Of a DNA stretch of 64,000 bases, positions 47,235 to 58,400 are shown in pieces. Every line of letters begins with the position of its first letter. Within the stretch, counting starts at the first letter, position 1. Origin of the DNA: Streptomyces griseoflavus (lineage in GTDB: Bacteria; Actinomycetota; Actinomycetes; Streptomycetales; Streptomycetaceae); assembly GCF_014649995.1 (NCBI RefSeq), contig NZ_BMUC01000007.1:1-64000 (forward strand), in the 5' to 3' direction. Both the position numbers and the translations under genes were made by a program. A model generated the notes under the pieces. It did not search any database. It was given only the letters and a program-made list of their open reading frames with translations, and was not told the DNA's origin.

Positions 47235-47555
47235 ATGGACTTCTCCGACGGCTACATCTACGTCGACTACAACCACGCCGAAGGCGCGGCGGACGACATG
47301 GTCGGCCAGTCCCAGGCGATCATGAGTATTCTGGCCAACCTGGAAATGGAACTGGCCGAACTCCGCAACAGCTGGATCGGTGACGACAGGGACGTCTACA
47401 GCGAGGTCCAGGCGAAATGGGACAACGCTGTCGAGAACATCAAGACGCTGCTCGCCAACCACTCCGGTCTGCTCACCGAGATCTCCGGCAACTACCGCTA
47501 CACGGAGCAGAACCTGTCGCAGCGGTGGGGCGACATCAGGATCGGCAGCCGCTGA
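47235..47555 (+). CDS. esxA: EsxA-like WXG100-family secreted protein
   Basis: A 106-residue WXG100 protein with helix-turn-helix form and the motif RNSWIGDDRDVYSEV (W-I-G) at the turn. The C-terminal flank contains NYRYTEQNL, giving Y-R-Y-T-E, a YxxxE secretion-type signal. The ATG follows GAGGA. It is encoded with esxB and should be exported with it through the EccB/C/D machine. Confidence 0.9.
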   Translation: MDFSDGYIYVDYNHAEGAADDMVGQSQAIMSILANLEMELAELRNSWIGDDRDVYSEVQAKWDNAVENIKTLLANHSGLLTEISGNYRYTEQNLSQRWGDIRIGSR

Positions 47556-47583
47556 CGCCGGCCGGTGACGTAAGGGTGAACGC

Positions 47584-48030
47584 ATGGCCGTCACGGTCCT
47601 CGACAGCACGTTCCTGAAGAACTTCATCAACCACCACATCGACGGCTTCCGTACGAGCCTGGAGAACATCCTCAAGGACAGTCCGACCGCCGGACCGGCG
47701 ATCTCGTTCATCGCGGAGAGCATCTCGACCACCACGATCCTGTCCGCCAAGCCGCTCGTCATCGGTCCGATGGCGGACGAGAACAGCGTGGTCGGCGGGG
47801 GCGCCCTGAACAAGGTCATCCGGGAGGGCGCGGGCGAGGTCGAGCGGATCCTGGAGGACCAGACGGTTCTCTTCGAGGACCTCGAACAGGCCCTGTGGGA
47901 CACGATCGACGAGCTGGCCAAGGCCCAGGGCAAGAATCTCGAGAACATCACCGCGGACGAGTTCATGGACATCTTCGAGGATGTCGACAGTGATCTCGAC
48001 AATCCGGGTGGCGGCGAAAAGGAAGAGTAG
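47584..48030 (+). CDS. Small helical T7SS-locus protein of unknown function
   Basis: A 148-residue, acidic, mainly helical protein with no signal peptide or membrane helix. Features are FLKNFINHHIDGFRTSLENI near the start and an acidic C-terminus (FMDIFEDVDSDLDNPGGGEKEE). Its position between esxA and the large rod protein suggests a chaperone or co-substrate role, but this rests on context only. The ATG at 47584 follows AAGGGTG. Confidence 0.8.
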   Translation: MAVTVLDSTFLKNFINHHIDGFRTSLENILKDSPTAGPAISFIAESISTTTILSAKPLVIGPMADENSVVGGGALNKVIREGAGEVERILEDQTVLFEDLEQALWDTIDELAKAQGKNLENITADEFMDIFEDVDSDLDNPGGGEKEE

Positions 48031-48042
48031 CGGAGTTCGGCG

Positions 48043-51000
48043 ATGGCCAACCCCGAGGACAACAACGACGACTACTGGAAGAAAGCGGTCGACCTGCTCA
48101 CCGGCTACGTTCTGCCGGAGCGGAAGACGTTGTTCGACACCCTCAAGGGCAACGACGACATCCCGATGATCCACGTCCGGGTGGAGGACGAGGGCGGTCC
48201 GGGCTATTCGTCGGGCTTTCTGTCCTCGGGCGGTTGGGGCACCCACAACACCAACTACACGATTCCGTACTACCAGCCCGCCGGAAACGGCACGGACGTC
48301 TCCGAGGGCAGCTACCTCTACCGGTACCGCGTGTACATCACCTTCCTCGCCACGCCCGCGGCCGCGCCCCCGAGCGGGGAGGACGTGATCGCGAAGTTCG
48401 AGAAGACGAGCAAGGTCCTGATGGACAAGGGCGGCTCCAACAGCGAGGGCGAGAAGCTCGACTGGGACACCAGCGCCCTGGTCCAGTACGTCTACGGCTC
48501 CAAGGCCGCCCTCGACCAGCTGACGATGTGGCCCTACTCCACCCACGGATTCGACAACCGCGGCATCACCGTGGGCGACGGCACCTACGTCGACCTGCTG
48601 ACCTTCACGAAGACGGCCCAGGCGTTCGACCGGGTCGTCAAGTTCTTCGAGGACAGCGCGGTCACCATCGGCAAGTGGGACACCGAGAACATCGGAGAGG
48701 GCAGCGACTCCTGGGACGGCACGTCGGCCGCCGTCTTCAAGGAGCTCATCCACAAACTGGCCAGGAACTACGAGGGGTACGCCGACCAGCTCGACGGCAA
48801 GGGCACCGAGGGCTCCGCGGTCACCATCGACACGGTGACGGTGAGGTCCGAGCCGGCCCGGGCGCTGGCCGCGGCCCAGGGCGTCGTCCTCGAACAGGCG
48901 CAGAACCTGCGTGACGCCTGGGTGGCGTGGAGGGCCGAGAGCAACCCGCAGCGCTGGCTCTACGACATGCTGCAGGACGCCCGGTTCAACCTCATCGACA
49001 ACCAGTTCGACAAGACGGACTTCGACACGGTGTCCAGTGGCTCCGGGCCGTACACCACCTGGCACAACTACGTGGTGTCGACCGCCGGCTTCCGCAACGA
49101 GATCGTCGTCGGGGGGAAGCCGTACGGCAAGCCGAGCGACATGACCACGTGGAAGGCGATCGCCGACGAGGCGGTGCGCCGGTGGGAGCAGTCCGTGCAG
49201 GACTGGCTCAGCACGAAGGGCGCCGAGGCCATCGTGGCCATCAACAAGGCGTTCAAGGAAGCCGAGAAGGCCTTCGACACCAGCATCACCGACAGGGACA
49301 AGCGTCCCCTCTCCGAGATCTCCGCCAAGGTGGAGTCCGACGCCGAGAAGAAGAAGGCCGAGGCCGAAGCCGCGGCGGCCAAGGCGCAGGCGGAGAAGGA
49401 GAAGGCCGAGGCCAAGGCGCAGGCCGAGAAGGAGAAGGCGGAGGCCAAGGCCGAGCGGGACAAGGAGAAGGCGGAGGCCGAGAAGGAGAAGGCCGAGGCC
49501 AAGGCCGAGCGGGACAAGGAGAAGGCGGAGGCCGAGAAGGAGAAGGCCGAGGCGAAGGCGGCGGCGGAGAAGGAGAAGGCCGAGGCCAAGGCGCAGGCGG
49601 AGAAGGAGAAGGCCGAGGCCAAGGCCGAGCGGGACAAGGAGAAGGCGGAGGCCGAGAAGGAGAAGGCCGAGGCGAAGGCGCAGGCGGAGAAGGAGAAGGC
49701 CGAGGCCAAGGCCGAGCGGGACAAGGAGAAGGCGGAGGCCGAGAAGGAGAAGGCCGAGGCGAAGGCGCAGGCGGAGAAGGAGAAGGCCGACGCCAAGGCC
49801 GAACAGGCCGCCGCCAAGGAAGAGGCGGCGAAGGAGAAGGCCGACGCCAAGGCCGAACAGGATGCCGCGAAGGCGGAGGCCAAGGCGGAACAGGCCGCCG
49901 CCAAGGAGGCGGCGGAGAAGGAGAAGGCCGACGCCAAGGCCGAGCAGGACAAGGAGAAGGCCGAGGCGAAGCAGGCGGCGTCCCAGCAGCAGGCGTTCGT
50001 CCTCGCGCAGAACCAGAAGGCGCAGGACGAGGCGAAGAAGGAGCGGGAACGGGCCACGGCCCAGGCGGAAGCCGACCGCGCCGAGGCCAAGGCCGAGCAG
50101 GAGGCCGCCAAGGAAGAGGCGGCGAAGGAGAAGGCCGACGCCAAGGCCGAGCAGGAGGCCGCGAAGGAGGAGGCCAGGCGCGAGCAGGAGGCCGCCAAGG
50201 CGGCGGCCGAGAGGGAGAAGGCGGAGGCCAGGGCCGAGCAGGAGGCCGCGAAGGAAGAGGCGGCGAAGGAGAAGGCGGCCGCCAAGGCCGAGCAGGAGGC
50301 CGCCAAGGCCGAGGCGAAGCAGGAGCAGGAAGCCGCCAGGGCCGAGGCGAAGGCCGCGCAGGAAGCGGCCAGGGCGGAGGCCGGTGCCGAGCGGGAAGCC
50401 GCCCGGCAGGACCAGGCCGACGCGCGGTCCAGGGCGGAGGCCCAGCAGGAGGAGGCCCGCCGCGAGGCACTGCGCGAACAGCAGCAGGCCCGGCTGGACG
50501 CCCAGAACGCCAAAGCCGACGCACAGGCCGACTACGAGCAGCAGAAGGCCGAGGCCCGCGCCGAGCGGGACGCCGCCCTCCACGACGCCGACCGCCAGGA
50601 GGCGGCCGCGCGCCAGGAGTACGAGCAGGAGAAGGCAGAGGCCCAGGAACAGCGGGACCGGGCGCGCCAGGACGCCGAGCAGGAACGGGCCGAGGCCCGC
50701 CGGGAGTACGAGCGCGAGATCGCCGACGGCACCGGCGAGAAAGAGGCCCGCGAACGGTACGACCGGCGGATCGCGGAGATCGACGCCGCCGAACGGCAGG
50801 CCGTCGAGCGGGCGGACGCCGCCGAGGCCGAGGCCAGGCGGGAGTACGACCGGGCGAAGGCCGACGCCCAGGCGGACCGGGACGAGGCGCGCACGGAGGC
50901 CGAGCAGGCGCGCAAGGACGCCAAGGCCGACTACGACCGGCGCATGGGCGACATCCAGGCCGAGTACGACCGGATCGGCGCCGGCGGGAAGGACATCGAC

Positions 51001-51552
51001 GAGCTGATCCGGCAGCGCATCGCCGACCTCCCCGAACCCCCCGACCTCTCCGCACTCGGCCCGGGCGGCCCGACCGGCTCCGCGGGCTCCGCGTACTCCT
51101 CCGTGTTCGACGACAACCTGTACAACCAGGACGACCTCGCCTCGGCGCTCGGGCGTCCCCAGGGCGGCGACGCCCTGGCGGGGGCCTCCGCCGGCGGCGC
51201 CGGCACGGGAGCGGGCTCGCCGGGGATGTACCCGCCGATGATGCGCGGCGCGGGCGGCGAGGCCGGCGGCACCTCCGGCGAGCGCACCCGGACCGTCATC
51301 GAACCCGGGGCCGGCCGCTCCGGCCGGACGGTCACCCCGCAGACCGTCGACGACGAGGAGCACCGCGTCGTCCCCAGGTCCACGCAGACCAGCAGCAGCA
51401 CGCCCTTCATGCCGCCCATGGGAGGCATGGGCGGGGCGGGGGACAGGCCGCAGACGGAGAGCGGGGACAGGGAACGGACCACATGGCTGGCCGAGGACGA
51501 GGACGTCTGGGGCACCGACGAGGGCGGCGCGCCGCAGGCCCTGGGGCGCTGA
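48043..51552 (+). CDS. Large WxG-motif protein with ~560-residue charged helical rod
   Basis: A 1,169-residue protein. Residues 1-190 are a compact, partly beta domain (IPMIHVRVEDEGGPGYSSGF). Residues about 195-270 form a WXG-like hairpin with W224 in SDSWDGTSAAVFKELIHKL; streptomycete T7SS proteins of this kind are called AAWKG family. Residues about 270-425 are helical, and about 426-986 are an Ala/Glu/Lys/Gln-rich rod of AEKEKAEAKA-type units with i/i+4 charge pairs typical of a single alpha-helix. The C-terminal 180 residues are Gly/Pro-rich and disordered. No signal peptide or membrane segment. It lies 12 bp after the previous gene, so is probably a secreted substrate or surface rod. Confidence 0.85.
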   Translation: MANPEDNNDDYWKKAVDLLTGYVLPERKTLFDTLKGNDDIPMIHVRVEDEGGPGYSSGFLSSGGWGTHNTNYTIPYYQPAGNGTDVSEGSYLYRYRVYITFLATPAAAPPSGEDVIAKFEKTSKVLMDKGGSNSEGEKLDWDTSALVQYVYGSKAALDQLTMWPYSTHGFDNRGITVGDGTYVDLLTFTKTAQAFDRVVKFFEDSAVTIGKWDTENIGEGSDSWDGTSAAVFKELIHKLARNYEGYADQLDGKGTEGSAVTIDTVTVRSEPARALAAAQGVVLEQAQNLRDAWVAWRAESNPQRWLYDMLQDARFNLIDNQFDKTDFDTVSSGSGPYTTWHNYVVSTAGFRNEIVVGGKPYGKPSDMTTWKAIADEAVRRWEQSVQDWLSTKGAEAIVAINKAFKEAEKAFDTSITDRDKRPLSEISAKVESDAEKKKAEAEAAAAKAQAEKEKAEAKAQAEKEKAEAKAERDKEKAEAEKEKAEAKAERDKEKAEAEKEKAEAKAAAEKEKAEAKAQAEKEKAEAKAERDKEKAEAEKEKAEAKAQAEKEKAEAKAERDKEKAEAEKEKAEAKAQAEKEKADAKAEQAAAKEEAAKEKADAKAEQDAAKAEAKAEQAAAKEAAEKEKADAKAEQDKEKAEAKQAASQQQAFVLAQNQKAQDEAKKERERATAQAEADRAEAKAEQEAAKEEAAKEKADAKAEQEAAKEEARREQEAAKAAAEREKAEARAEQEAAKEEAAKEKAAAKAEQEAAKAEAKQEQEAARAEAKAAQEAARAEAGAEREAARQDQADARSRAEAQQEEARREALREQQQARLDAQNAKADAQADYEQQKAEARAERDAALHDADRQEAAARQEYEQEKAEAQEQRDRARQDAEQERAEARREYEREIADGTGEKEARERYDRRIAEIDAAERQAVERADAAEAEARREYDRAKADAQADRDEARTEAEQARKDAKADYDRRMGDIQAEYDRIGAGGKDIDELIRQRIADLPEPPDLSALGPGGPTGSAGSAYSSVFDDNLYNQDDLASALGRPQGGDALAGASAGGAGTGAGSPGMYPPMMRGAGGEAGGTSGERTRTVIEPGAGRSGRTVTPQTVDDEEHRVVPRSTQTSSSTPFMPPMGGMGGAGDRPQTESGDRERTTWLAEDEDVWGTDEGGAPQALGR
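49365..49800 (+). repeat. Imperfect tandem repeats coding the AEKEKAEAKA rod
   Basis: The block GAGCGGGACAAGGAGAAGGC recurs at 49453, 49507, 49627 and 49714 (spacings 54, 120 and 87 bp, all multiples of three), interleaved with GCGGAGAAGGAGAAGGCCGA units. The irregular spacing points to repeated in-frame slippage or recombination. Confidence 0.85.
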
Positions 51553-51568
51553 GGGAGAGGGGACCGGA

Positions 51569-52081
51569 ATGAGTCAGCCGATGGAGGACCGAGTGGCCCG
51601 GGCGATGGCCCACCTCGAGGCGGCGGAGCAGGCCGCGGCCTCGGCACGCGCCGAGCTGGACGCGGCGTCGGTCACCGCGCGCTCGTCGGACCGGTCGGTC
51701 CGGGTGTCCGTCGGCGCGAAGGGGGAGCTGACCGGCCTGGAGTTCCTCGACGGCAAGTACCGGACCATGGCCGCCGCCCAGCTCTCCGCGGCGGTGCTGG
51801 AGGCCGCGAACACCGCGCGGGCCGAGATGGCCCGCAAGGTCGTCGCCACCCTCGACCCGCTCACCCGGATGACCGCGCGCGGCGCCGCACCGGAACGGAT
51901 GGGCGTCGACTGGGAGTCCGTCTTCGGGGCGCTGCTCGACGAGACCGCCGTGGCGCAGGGGCCCACGGCCATGAGCAGGCTCCGCGACGAGATCGTCGAG
52001 GACGACGAGGAACCCGCCGCCCCGCCCGGCGCGGCCCGCGGCAGGGGCGACGGACGGCAGCGACGGCAGGGGGGTGCGTAA
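51569..52081 (+). CDS. YbaB/EbfC-like protein of the T7SS locus
   Basis: A 170-residue protein. Residues 1-45 form a helix (MEDRVARAMAHLEAAEQAAA), then SVRVSVGAKGELTGLEFLDG gives the YbaB/EbfC beta hairpin, followed by a second helix (AAAQLSAAVLEAANTARAEMARKV). The C-terminus is an acidic/basic tail. YbaB-fold proteins with WXG neighbours recur in actinobacterial T7SS toxin loci, suggesting a partner or chaperone of the following proteins rather than a nucleoid factor; this is inference. The ATG at 51569 has GAGAGGGG upstream. The WXG gene starts 2 bp after its stop. Confidence 0.8.
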   Translation: MSQPMEDRVARAMAHLEAAEQAAASARAELDAASVTARSSDRSVRVSVGAKGELTGLEFLDGKYRTMAAAQLSAAVLEAANTARAEMARKVVATLDPLTRMTARGAAPERMGVDWESVFGALLDETAVAQGPTAMSRLRDEIVEDDEEPAAPPGAARGRGDGRQRRQGGA

Positions 52082-52083
52082 GC

Positions 52084-52431
52084 GTGGCCGGCAACTACTC
52101 CGCCGACATCCAGGCGATCCTGCAGGGTTCCCGGCACCTCGCCGACGCCGTGCGCCACGGCGACGAGATGCTGCCCCGCTTCGAGACCGGCTGCGCCGCC
52201 TACGCGGGCTGGTGGGGCGAGGAGGGCGGCGACGACGAGTTCGCCAACGCCGTCGGCGAGCAGGTGCGGCGCGAACAGCAGCAGGTGACGGACACGGTCC
52301 TCGCCATCACCGGGGGGTTCATGGCGCTGGTCGACGCGGTCGCCGCGGAGGCCGACCACGTGCGGCGGCCGCAGACCCAGGCGGTGGAGGACATCGAGAC
52401 GCACGGCTCGGAGAGCGGGAACAGGCGCTGA
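52084..52431 (+). CDS. Small WXG100-like partner protein
   Basis: A 115-residue protein, mostly helical. Helix 1 (SADIQAILQGSRHLADAVRHG) leads to the turn AYAGWWGEEGGDDEFANAVG, containing W-W-G, then a second helix (VRREQQQVTDTVLAITGGFMALVDAVAAEADHV). The GTG start at 52084 lies 2 bp past the YbaB-like stop. Its stop TGA abuts the ATG of the giant gene. It is likely the heterodimer partner for the WXG-like head of that protein. Confidence 0.82.
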   Translation: MAGNYSADIQAILQGSRHLADAVRHGDEMLPRFETGCAAYAGWWGEEGGDDEFANAVGEQVRREQQQVTDTVLAITGGFMALVDAVAAEADHVRRPQTQAVEDIETHGSESGNRR

Positions 52432-55400
52432 ATGGCCATCATGTTCCCGCCCGGCCTGCGGGAGTTCATCGAGGTCTGGGTGGGCGCGAACGTCGCCACC
52501 GGCAACGAGGACCGGGGCTTCGACAGCCGTAACCCCTACAAGCGGCTGGCCGACGACGTCAGGGACCTGTCCGACGCGATGAAGGGGGCGATCTCCACCG
52601 CCGGGAACTCGCTCCCGCCGCGGATCGCCACGGAGTTCGTCGCCGCGATGAAGCTCTTCGTCGACGACAACGGCCAGAACCACCTGCAGAAGTTCTCCGA
52701 CGAACTCCGGGAACTGGGCGCCCAGCAGGTGAACCGCTCCATCAAGCTGTCCGAGGCGAAGTACCAGATCCTCATCGAGTTCATCCTGATGAACATCGAA
52801 CTGGCCCTGATCGCCGCGCTGGCGGTCTTCACCGGCGGTACGTCGCTCACCGAGATCGCCCTCCAGAAGGCGCGCACCGCGCTCACCATCCTGCTGATCC
52901 TCCAGCGGCTGGGCCGCGCCGTCCCCACACCGCTCTCGGTGCTCCTGGAGGCCATCCAGGAGGCGTTCGTCTCCTTCGCCTCGCAGCTGATCTCCATGAC
53001 CGCGCCGGACGACCCGGAGCGCCGGCGGGACAAGTTCGACTGGACGGACATCGGCCAGTCGGCGGTCGCCGGCGCGTTCGCCGGACTCTTCGGGGGCATC
53101 TTCGGGGAGGTCGGCGGCAAGTTCATCAACAAGTACCTCAAGAACCACACCTTCTGGAAGGAAGCCTCCGAACTCCCCTTCAGCTTCCTCAACGAGGGGC
53201 AGGCGGAGACCTTCGCCGAGGCCTTCACCGGCCTGATCTTCCTCGGCACGTTCACCCTCAACCCCGGCACGTTCCTGAGCGCCGGCCTCAGCGGCCTGAT
53301 CTTCGAAGCGGCCTCCACCGGGGCGGAGTTCGGCGGAAAGTTCGTCTACAAGAACTACTTCCAGAACACCGGCTTCGGCTCCGGCGACGTCAACGACCCG
53401 CCGGGCGGCGGAAACCGGTACGAGAACGGGAACGGAAGCACCGGCCGGTACGAGTACGAGGGCCGGTACGACAAGACGTACGACGGCGGAAACACCCACC
53501 AGGACCTCCACAGCGACCCGTACAGCCCGTACAGCGCCCCGTACACCAGCAGCGGCACGTACCGGAACACCTACGACGACACCCACAGCGACACGTACGA
53601 CGACGCCGGCTCCTCCGTCGGCGACACCAGTGACACCGCGTCGGTCTTCAGCGACACCAGCGACGTCTCGTCCGTCTCCTCCCTCTCGTCCCTCCCGTCC
53701 CTCTCGGACCACGGCACCGGCACGGGCACGGACACCGGCGCGTACGGGCATCCGGGGACGACGGGCGCGGTCAGGACGTCGTCCTACTCCGCCCCCTCCC
53801 CGAACGCGTACACCGACGCCCACCAGGACTCCTTCGCGGACGACCCGGGAACCGACACCGTCTTCTCCACCCTCAACCCGTCGGTGACCAGGACCCCGGG
53901 AACCGACGGGACCGGCGGCACGGACGACGCCCCGACGGCCGACGGTCCCTCCACCGCCGGCTCCTCCGTCCCGGAGCCGTCCCCGACCCGGACGGGGGGC
54001 AGCGGCTTCACCCCGGACGGGACCGAACGGCAGCGCTCGACGGGCGACGACACGACCCGGTCCAGCTCCGAGGGGCCGCAGCAGCCGGATCCGCAGGCGC
54101 CCCTCGCGACCCACACGGCGCCCACCCCGTCGACCACCACGCCCCCGGGCCAGGCCGCGCCGAACGCCACCCCGCAGTCACGGCCCCAGACCACACCGCC
54201 CGGCGACCCGGCGGTCACCGCCGAGCCGTCGAACCCGGACCCGGACCCGGACGCGACCGCTCCCGGCGGCGCCCGAACCCCCGCGCCCGAGGAGCCCGAG
54301 CCGTCCCGCCCGTCCCCCGCGGTGCCGAAGGCCGATACCCGGACCATGTCCGGCGACCCGGAGCCCCACCGGCCCGTGCGCACCGAGTCCGAGGACCCGC
54401 CGGCCGTCGACGGCCCCACGGCGGAGCCCACCCGGCCCGTCACCGTCGACGAGACGCCGCTCAGCTCCCGGGCACCGACCGGGATCCCGGCCGGGGAGTC
54501 CTCCACGCCCGGCTCCCCGGACTCCCTCGACATGATCATGGACTGGGAGGACGGTCGGGACGCGTCCGGGTACGACGCGGCCTCGCAGCCGGACCCGGCC
54601 ACCGAGGCGCGGTACGACCGGCTGCTGACGGACGTGTTCGGCCCCTCCATCGCCACGAACCCCCTCCACCCCGCCCTGCGCGACACCCTCGCCCACCTCG
54701 ACCAGCTCCGGCAGGCCGTCCCCGCGCTCCGTGACGGCCCGCTCGACCTGGACGCCGTGACCCGCCAGGTGCTGCTCCTGGACACCGCCCACCCGGTGAC
54801 CGACGCGCAGCGCGGCGAACTGTTCCGGGTGGCGATGGCCCCGGAGGTGGAGCAGGCGGGCAGCCTGGCCGCCCTGGCCGCCTTCCACCTGGAACTCCGC
54901 GGCGTCCTGTCCGCCACCCAGGAGCTGACCGACGCCGGCGGCGTCCCGGGCCGCAACTGGACGAACGCCACGATCCCCGACCTCGACCTCACCGAGGTGG
55001 GGAAGGTGGTCCGGCAGCCCGACGGCACCCTGGGCCGCGGCGACGTTCAGCCCGCGCCCTGGCACGGGCCCGGTGAGCCGAAGCCGTACGTCGTCATGGC
55101 GGAGGGCGACCACCAGCGGATCGTCGTACGCGGCTACGACGGCGCCCCGCGCCAGGTGCCGATCGACGTGTTCGCCGAACTGCTGGCCCGCGATCCCCGG
55201 CTCGCGGCACTGCCCCCGGGCACCCCCGTGGTGCTGCTGGTCCCCGACGCCGGCGCCCGCGGCCTGGACCTCCCGCGCCAGGCGGCGGACCGGATCGGCA
55301 GGGAGGTCTGGTCGGCCAACGGTGCCGTGAAGGTGTCCCCGCAGCGGGACCCGTCGCAGCCGCACGTCGTCTCCCTGCTGTTCGGACAGGGGCTGCCGCG

Positions 55401-58400
55401 CGCCGACTGGATCCGCAGCACCCCCGGCCAGGTGCTCGACCCGGCGGAGCGCGAGAACGCGCCGGAGTGGGAGCGCGAGATGCTGTCGCACAGCGTCGTC
55501 GTCGACGGGGGCGCGACCATCGGCAGGGGCGTGTTCGAGGACTCCGAGGCCCCGCGCCGGATCGCGGCGCTGAAGCTCGCGACGGAGTCGTCGGAGCTGT
55601 GGCACTACAACCCGGTCACCAAGGAGGAGACCAAGGACGACGAGCCGGTCCCGTTCGCCGGCAAGCCGGTGTACGTCTTCGGCGGCCACGCCCGGTCGGG
55701 CGCGACCCGGGTGCCGACCACGACGGACCCGAGGCACCACACCCGCGGGCGGGCGACCGGCGGGATGCTCAGGCGGCGTGCGAGCCTGGCGCAGCTCCCC
55801 GAGGACCACGGCGTCCTGATGGAGGCGTGCTCGAGCGCCGAGCCGCCGGGGATCGTCCGCACCCGCAGGGGCATCGACGACACCTTCGTCCCCGACCCGC
55901 TGGCGGTCCTCAGCGAGAGCCAGCACGTCGCCAACGAGACCGGACGCACGACGTACGGCGGCACCCACATGGTCAGCTTCGCGACGCGACCGGACGGGAC
56001 GTTCGTCCACCGCCTCTACACGGACTCGCGGGGCCGGCGCGGGAAGTGGGTGGAGCACCGGCCGGAACCCACCGGCGCCCTGCTCGACGACCGCGCCCGC
56101 GCGGCGGGCCTGCACACCGACCCGGTGGGACCGGCCTCGGAGGAGGTCCGTGAGCGGACGCTGCGGCTGGTCCGCGCGCTGCGGCTGGCCTTCGGCGCGG
56201 CGATCGAGGACGACAGCCGGTACGGCGACCTCCTCGCCGGGATCGGCGCGCTGGAGTCCCTGCGGGCGACCGACCCGGCCCTGCGCGACCTCGCCCCGTT
56301 CTCCATGGACCTGTTCGAACGCGCGGCCCACGCCCGCCGGCCGGGTGACACCGTCCCCGACGCCTACCGGGGCCTGCTCACCGACGCCGCCGACGCCGTA
56401 CGCCGAGGGCCGGACACCGTGCTGTCCGACTTCGTCACCCTGCCCCACGTCACCGCCGCCGCACAGCGGCTGGGCGGCCTGACGGACCAGGACCTGGACG
56501 CCGAGGCCGCCCGCGTCCTGCGACTGGACGACGGCCCGACGGCCGTCGGGGAGCCCGAGCGGGCCCGGCTGTTCTGGGCGACGGTCAAGGCCCTGGAGTG
56601 GGAGAGCCGGACCCCCGACCCGGACGCCCTCACCGGCCGGATCCTGCACCTGGACCGGCCCGACCCGGCCCGGCGGCCCGAGCTGCTCGACCTGGTCGCC
56701 CGGGCGGCGGCCGTCGGCGTCGACGTGGACGACCCGGTCGAGCTGGGCGCGTTCCACCTGGAGACCCTGGGCGCCCTCTCGCCCCAGACCCAGTTGCTCG
56801 ACCCGGGCGGTGTGCCCACCGGGCGGCGCTGGTCCCCGACCCCGCCGGACGCTGCCACGACCACGCTCACCGACCGGGTCGTCGTTGCCGCCCCGCAACA
56901 GGACGGCGGCTACCGGGCCGTGGGCCAGGAACGCCCGCCGTGGAGCGTTCCCGGCGGATCGCCGGCCTACCTGGTGTGGGCGGGCGGCGGGCGGGACCAC
57001 CTCCTCATGACCCTGCCCGGCGGCTTCCGCGCCCGGGTCCCCTACGACGAGGTCGCCGAGCTGCTGGCCCGCGACCCGGTGCTCAACACCCGGCCGCAGG
57101 AGACCACGGACGTCGTCCTGGCCGTCCCGAAGGCGGCCTTCACCGCACCGGCCGGGGGCGGCACCCCGGGCCCCGATCCGCGGGCCGTCGTCGGCGCCGG
57201 CACCGGCCGTACCGTATGGGCCTCGCAGGGCAGTGTGAGCCTGGCCCCGACCGGGCCCTCACGGCCCCACGTCCCCTCCCTCCTGCCCAGCGCGCCGGGG
57301 CGTCCCGCGGCGGCCGACTGGGCGGCCGTCCGGCCCGGCGACGGCGGCACCGGAGCGGACGACGTCACCTTCGCGGACCGCCCCGCGACCGAGGTCCCGG
57401 CCGAGCCGCCCGCCGCGCTCGCCGACCTCCTCGACCCCGGACCGGTCGGGGGCCTCGAGACCCCGTTGCCGAGCCTGGACGGCCTGCTGGAGGGTTTCGA
57501 CGCGCCGCTGTCCGACCACCAGGACGACGACGTGGACGACGACCGGGCGCAGGAGCCGTCCCCGGAGGAAGCCGGGTACCGGGAACTGCTGGCGGACATC
57601 TACGGCCCCGACGTCATGTCGAGCCCCCTGTACCCGGACATTCGTGACGGGCTCGCACGCCTCGACCGGCTCCGGCGGACCGACCCCCTGCTGGACTTCG
57701 GCCCGCTCGACCTGGACGCCGTGGCCCGCCGGGTGCTGCTCCTGGGCCCCGCCGATCCGGTGACCGACGTGCAGCGCGCCCGGCTGCTGGGGCTGGCCTC
57801 GGCACAGGAGGCACGGGCGGCGGGCTCTCCGGCCGCCCTCGCCGCGCTCCACCTCCGGCGCCAGGGCGTGCTGTCGCCCACCCACGCCCTGACCACCGGC
57901 CCCGACGGACGCCCCCGCGGCCGCGACTGGACCCGGGGCAAGGGCGGGATCGACGACCTGGACCTCACCCGTACGGGAAGGACCGGACCCCGGGCCGACG
58001 GCAGCCTGTCACGCGACGAGGTGGGACCCGCGCCCTGGCACCGGCCCGGCGGCCCGGACCCCTACGTCGTGCGGGCGGACGGCGACCGGGACCAGGTCGT
58101 CGTCCGCGGCCACGACGGCGCCCCGCGCGAGGTCCCCCTCGACGTGTTCGCCGAACTCCTCGCCCTCGACGTCGAGTCGATCGGACTCCCGGCGGACGTG
58201 CCGGTGCTGCTGCTCGTCTCCGACGCCGGCGGGGGCGGCCTGGAGCTGCCGCGGCGGGCGGCGGACCGGACCGGCAGGGACGTCTGGGCGGCCAACGGGG
58301 TCGTGGACGTCGCCGAAGGCCCGGACAAGAGCGCCTCCCACCCGTACGTCGTGCCCCTGCGGAGCGCCTGGGGCAGCGACCGCACCGACTGGATCCGCAG

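Noticed and set aside
49365..49800. Repeats considered as a CRISPR array
   Set aside because: They are in-frame codon repeats with no unique spacers, inside an open coding sequence.
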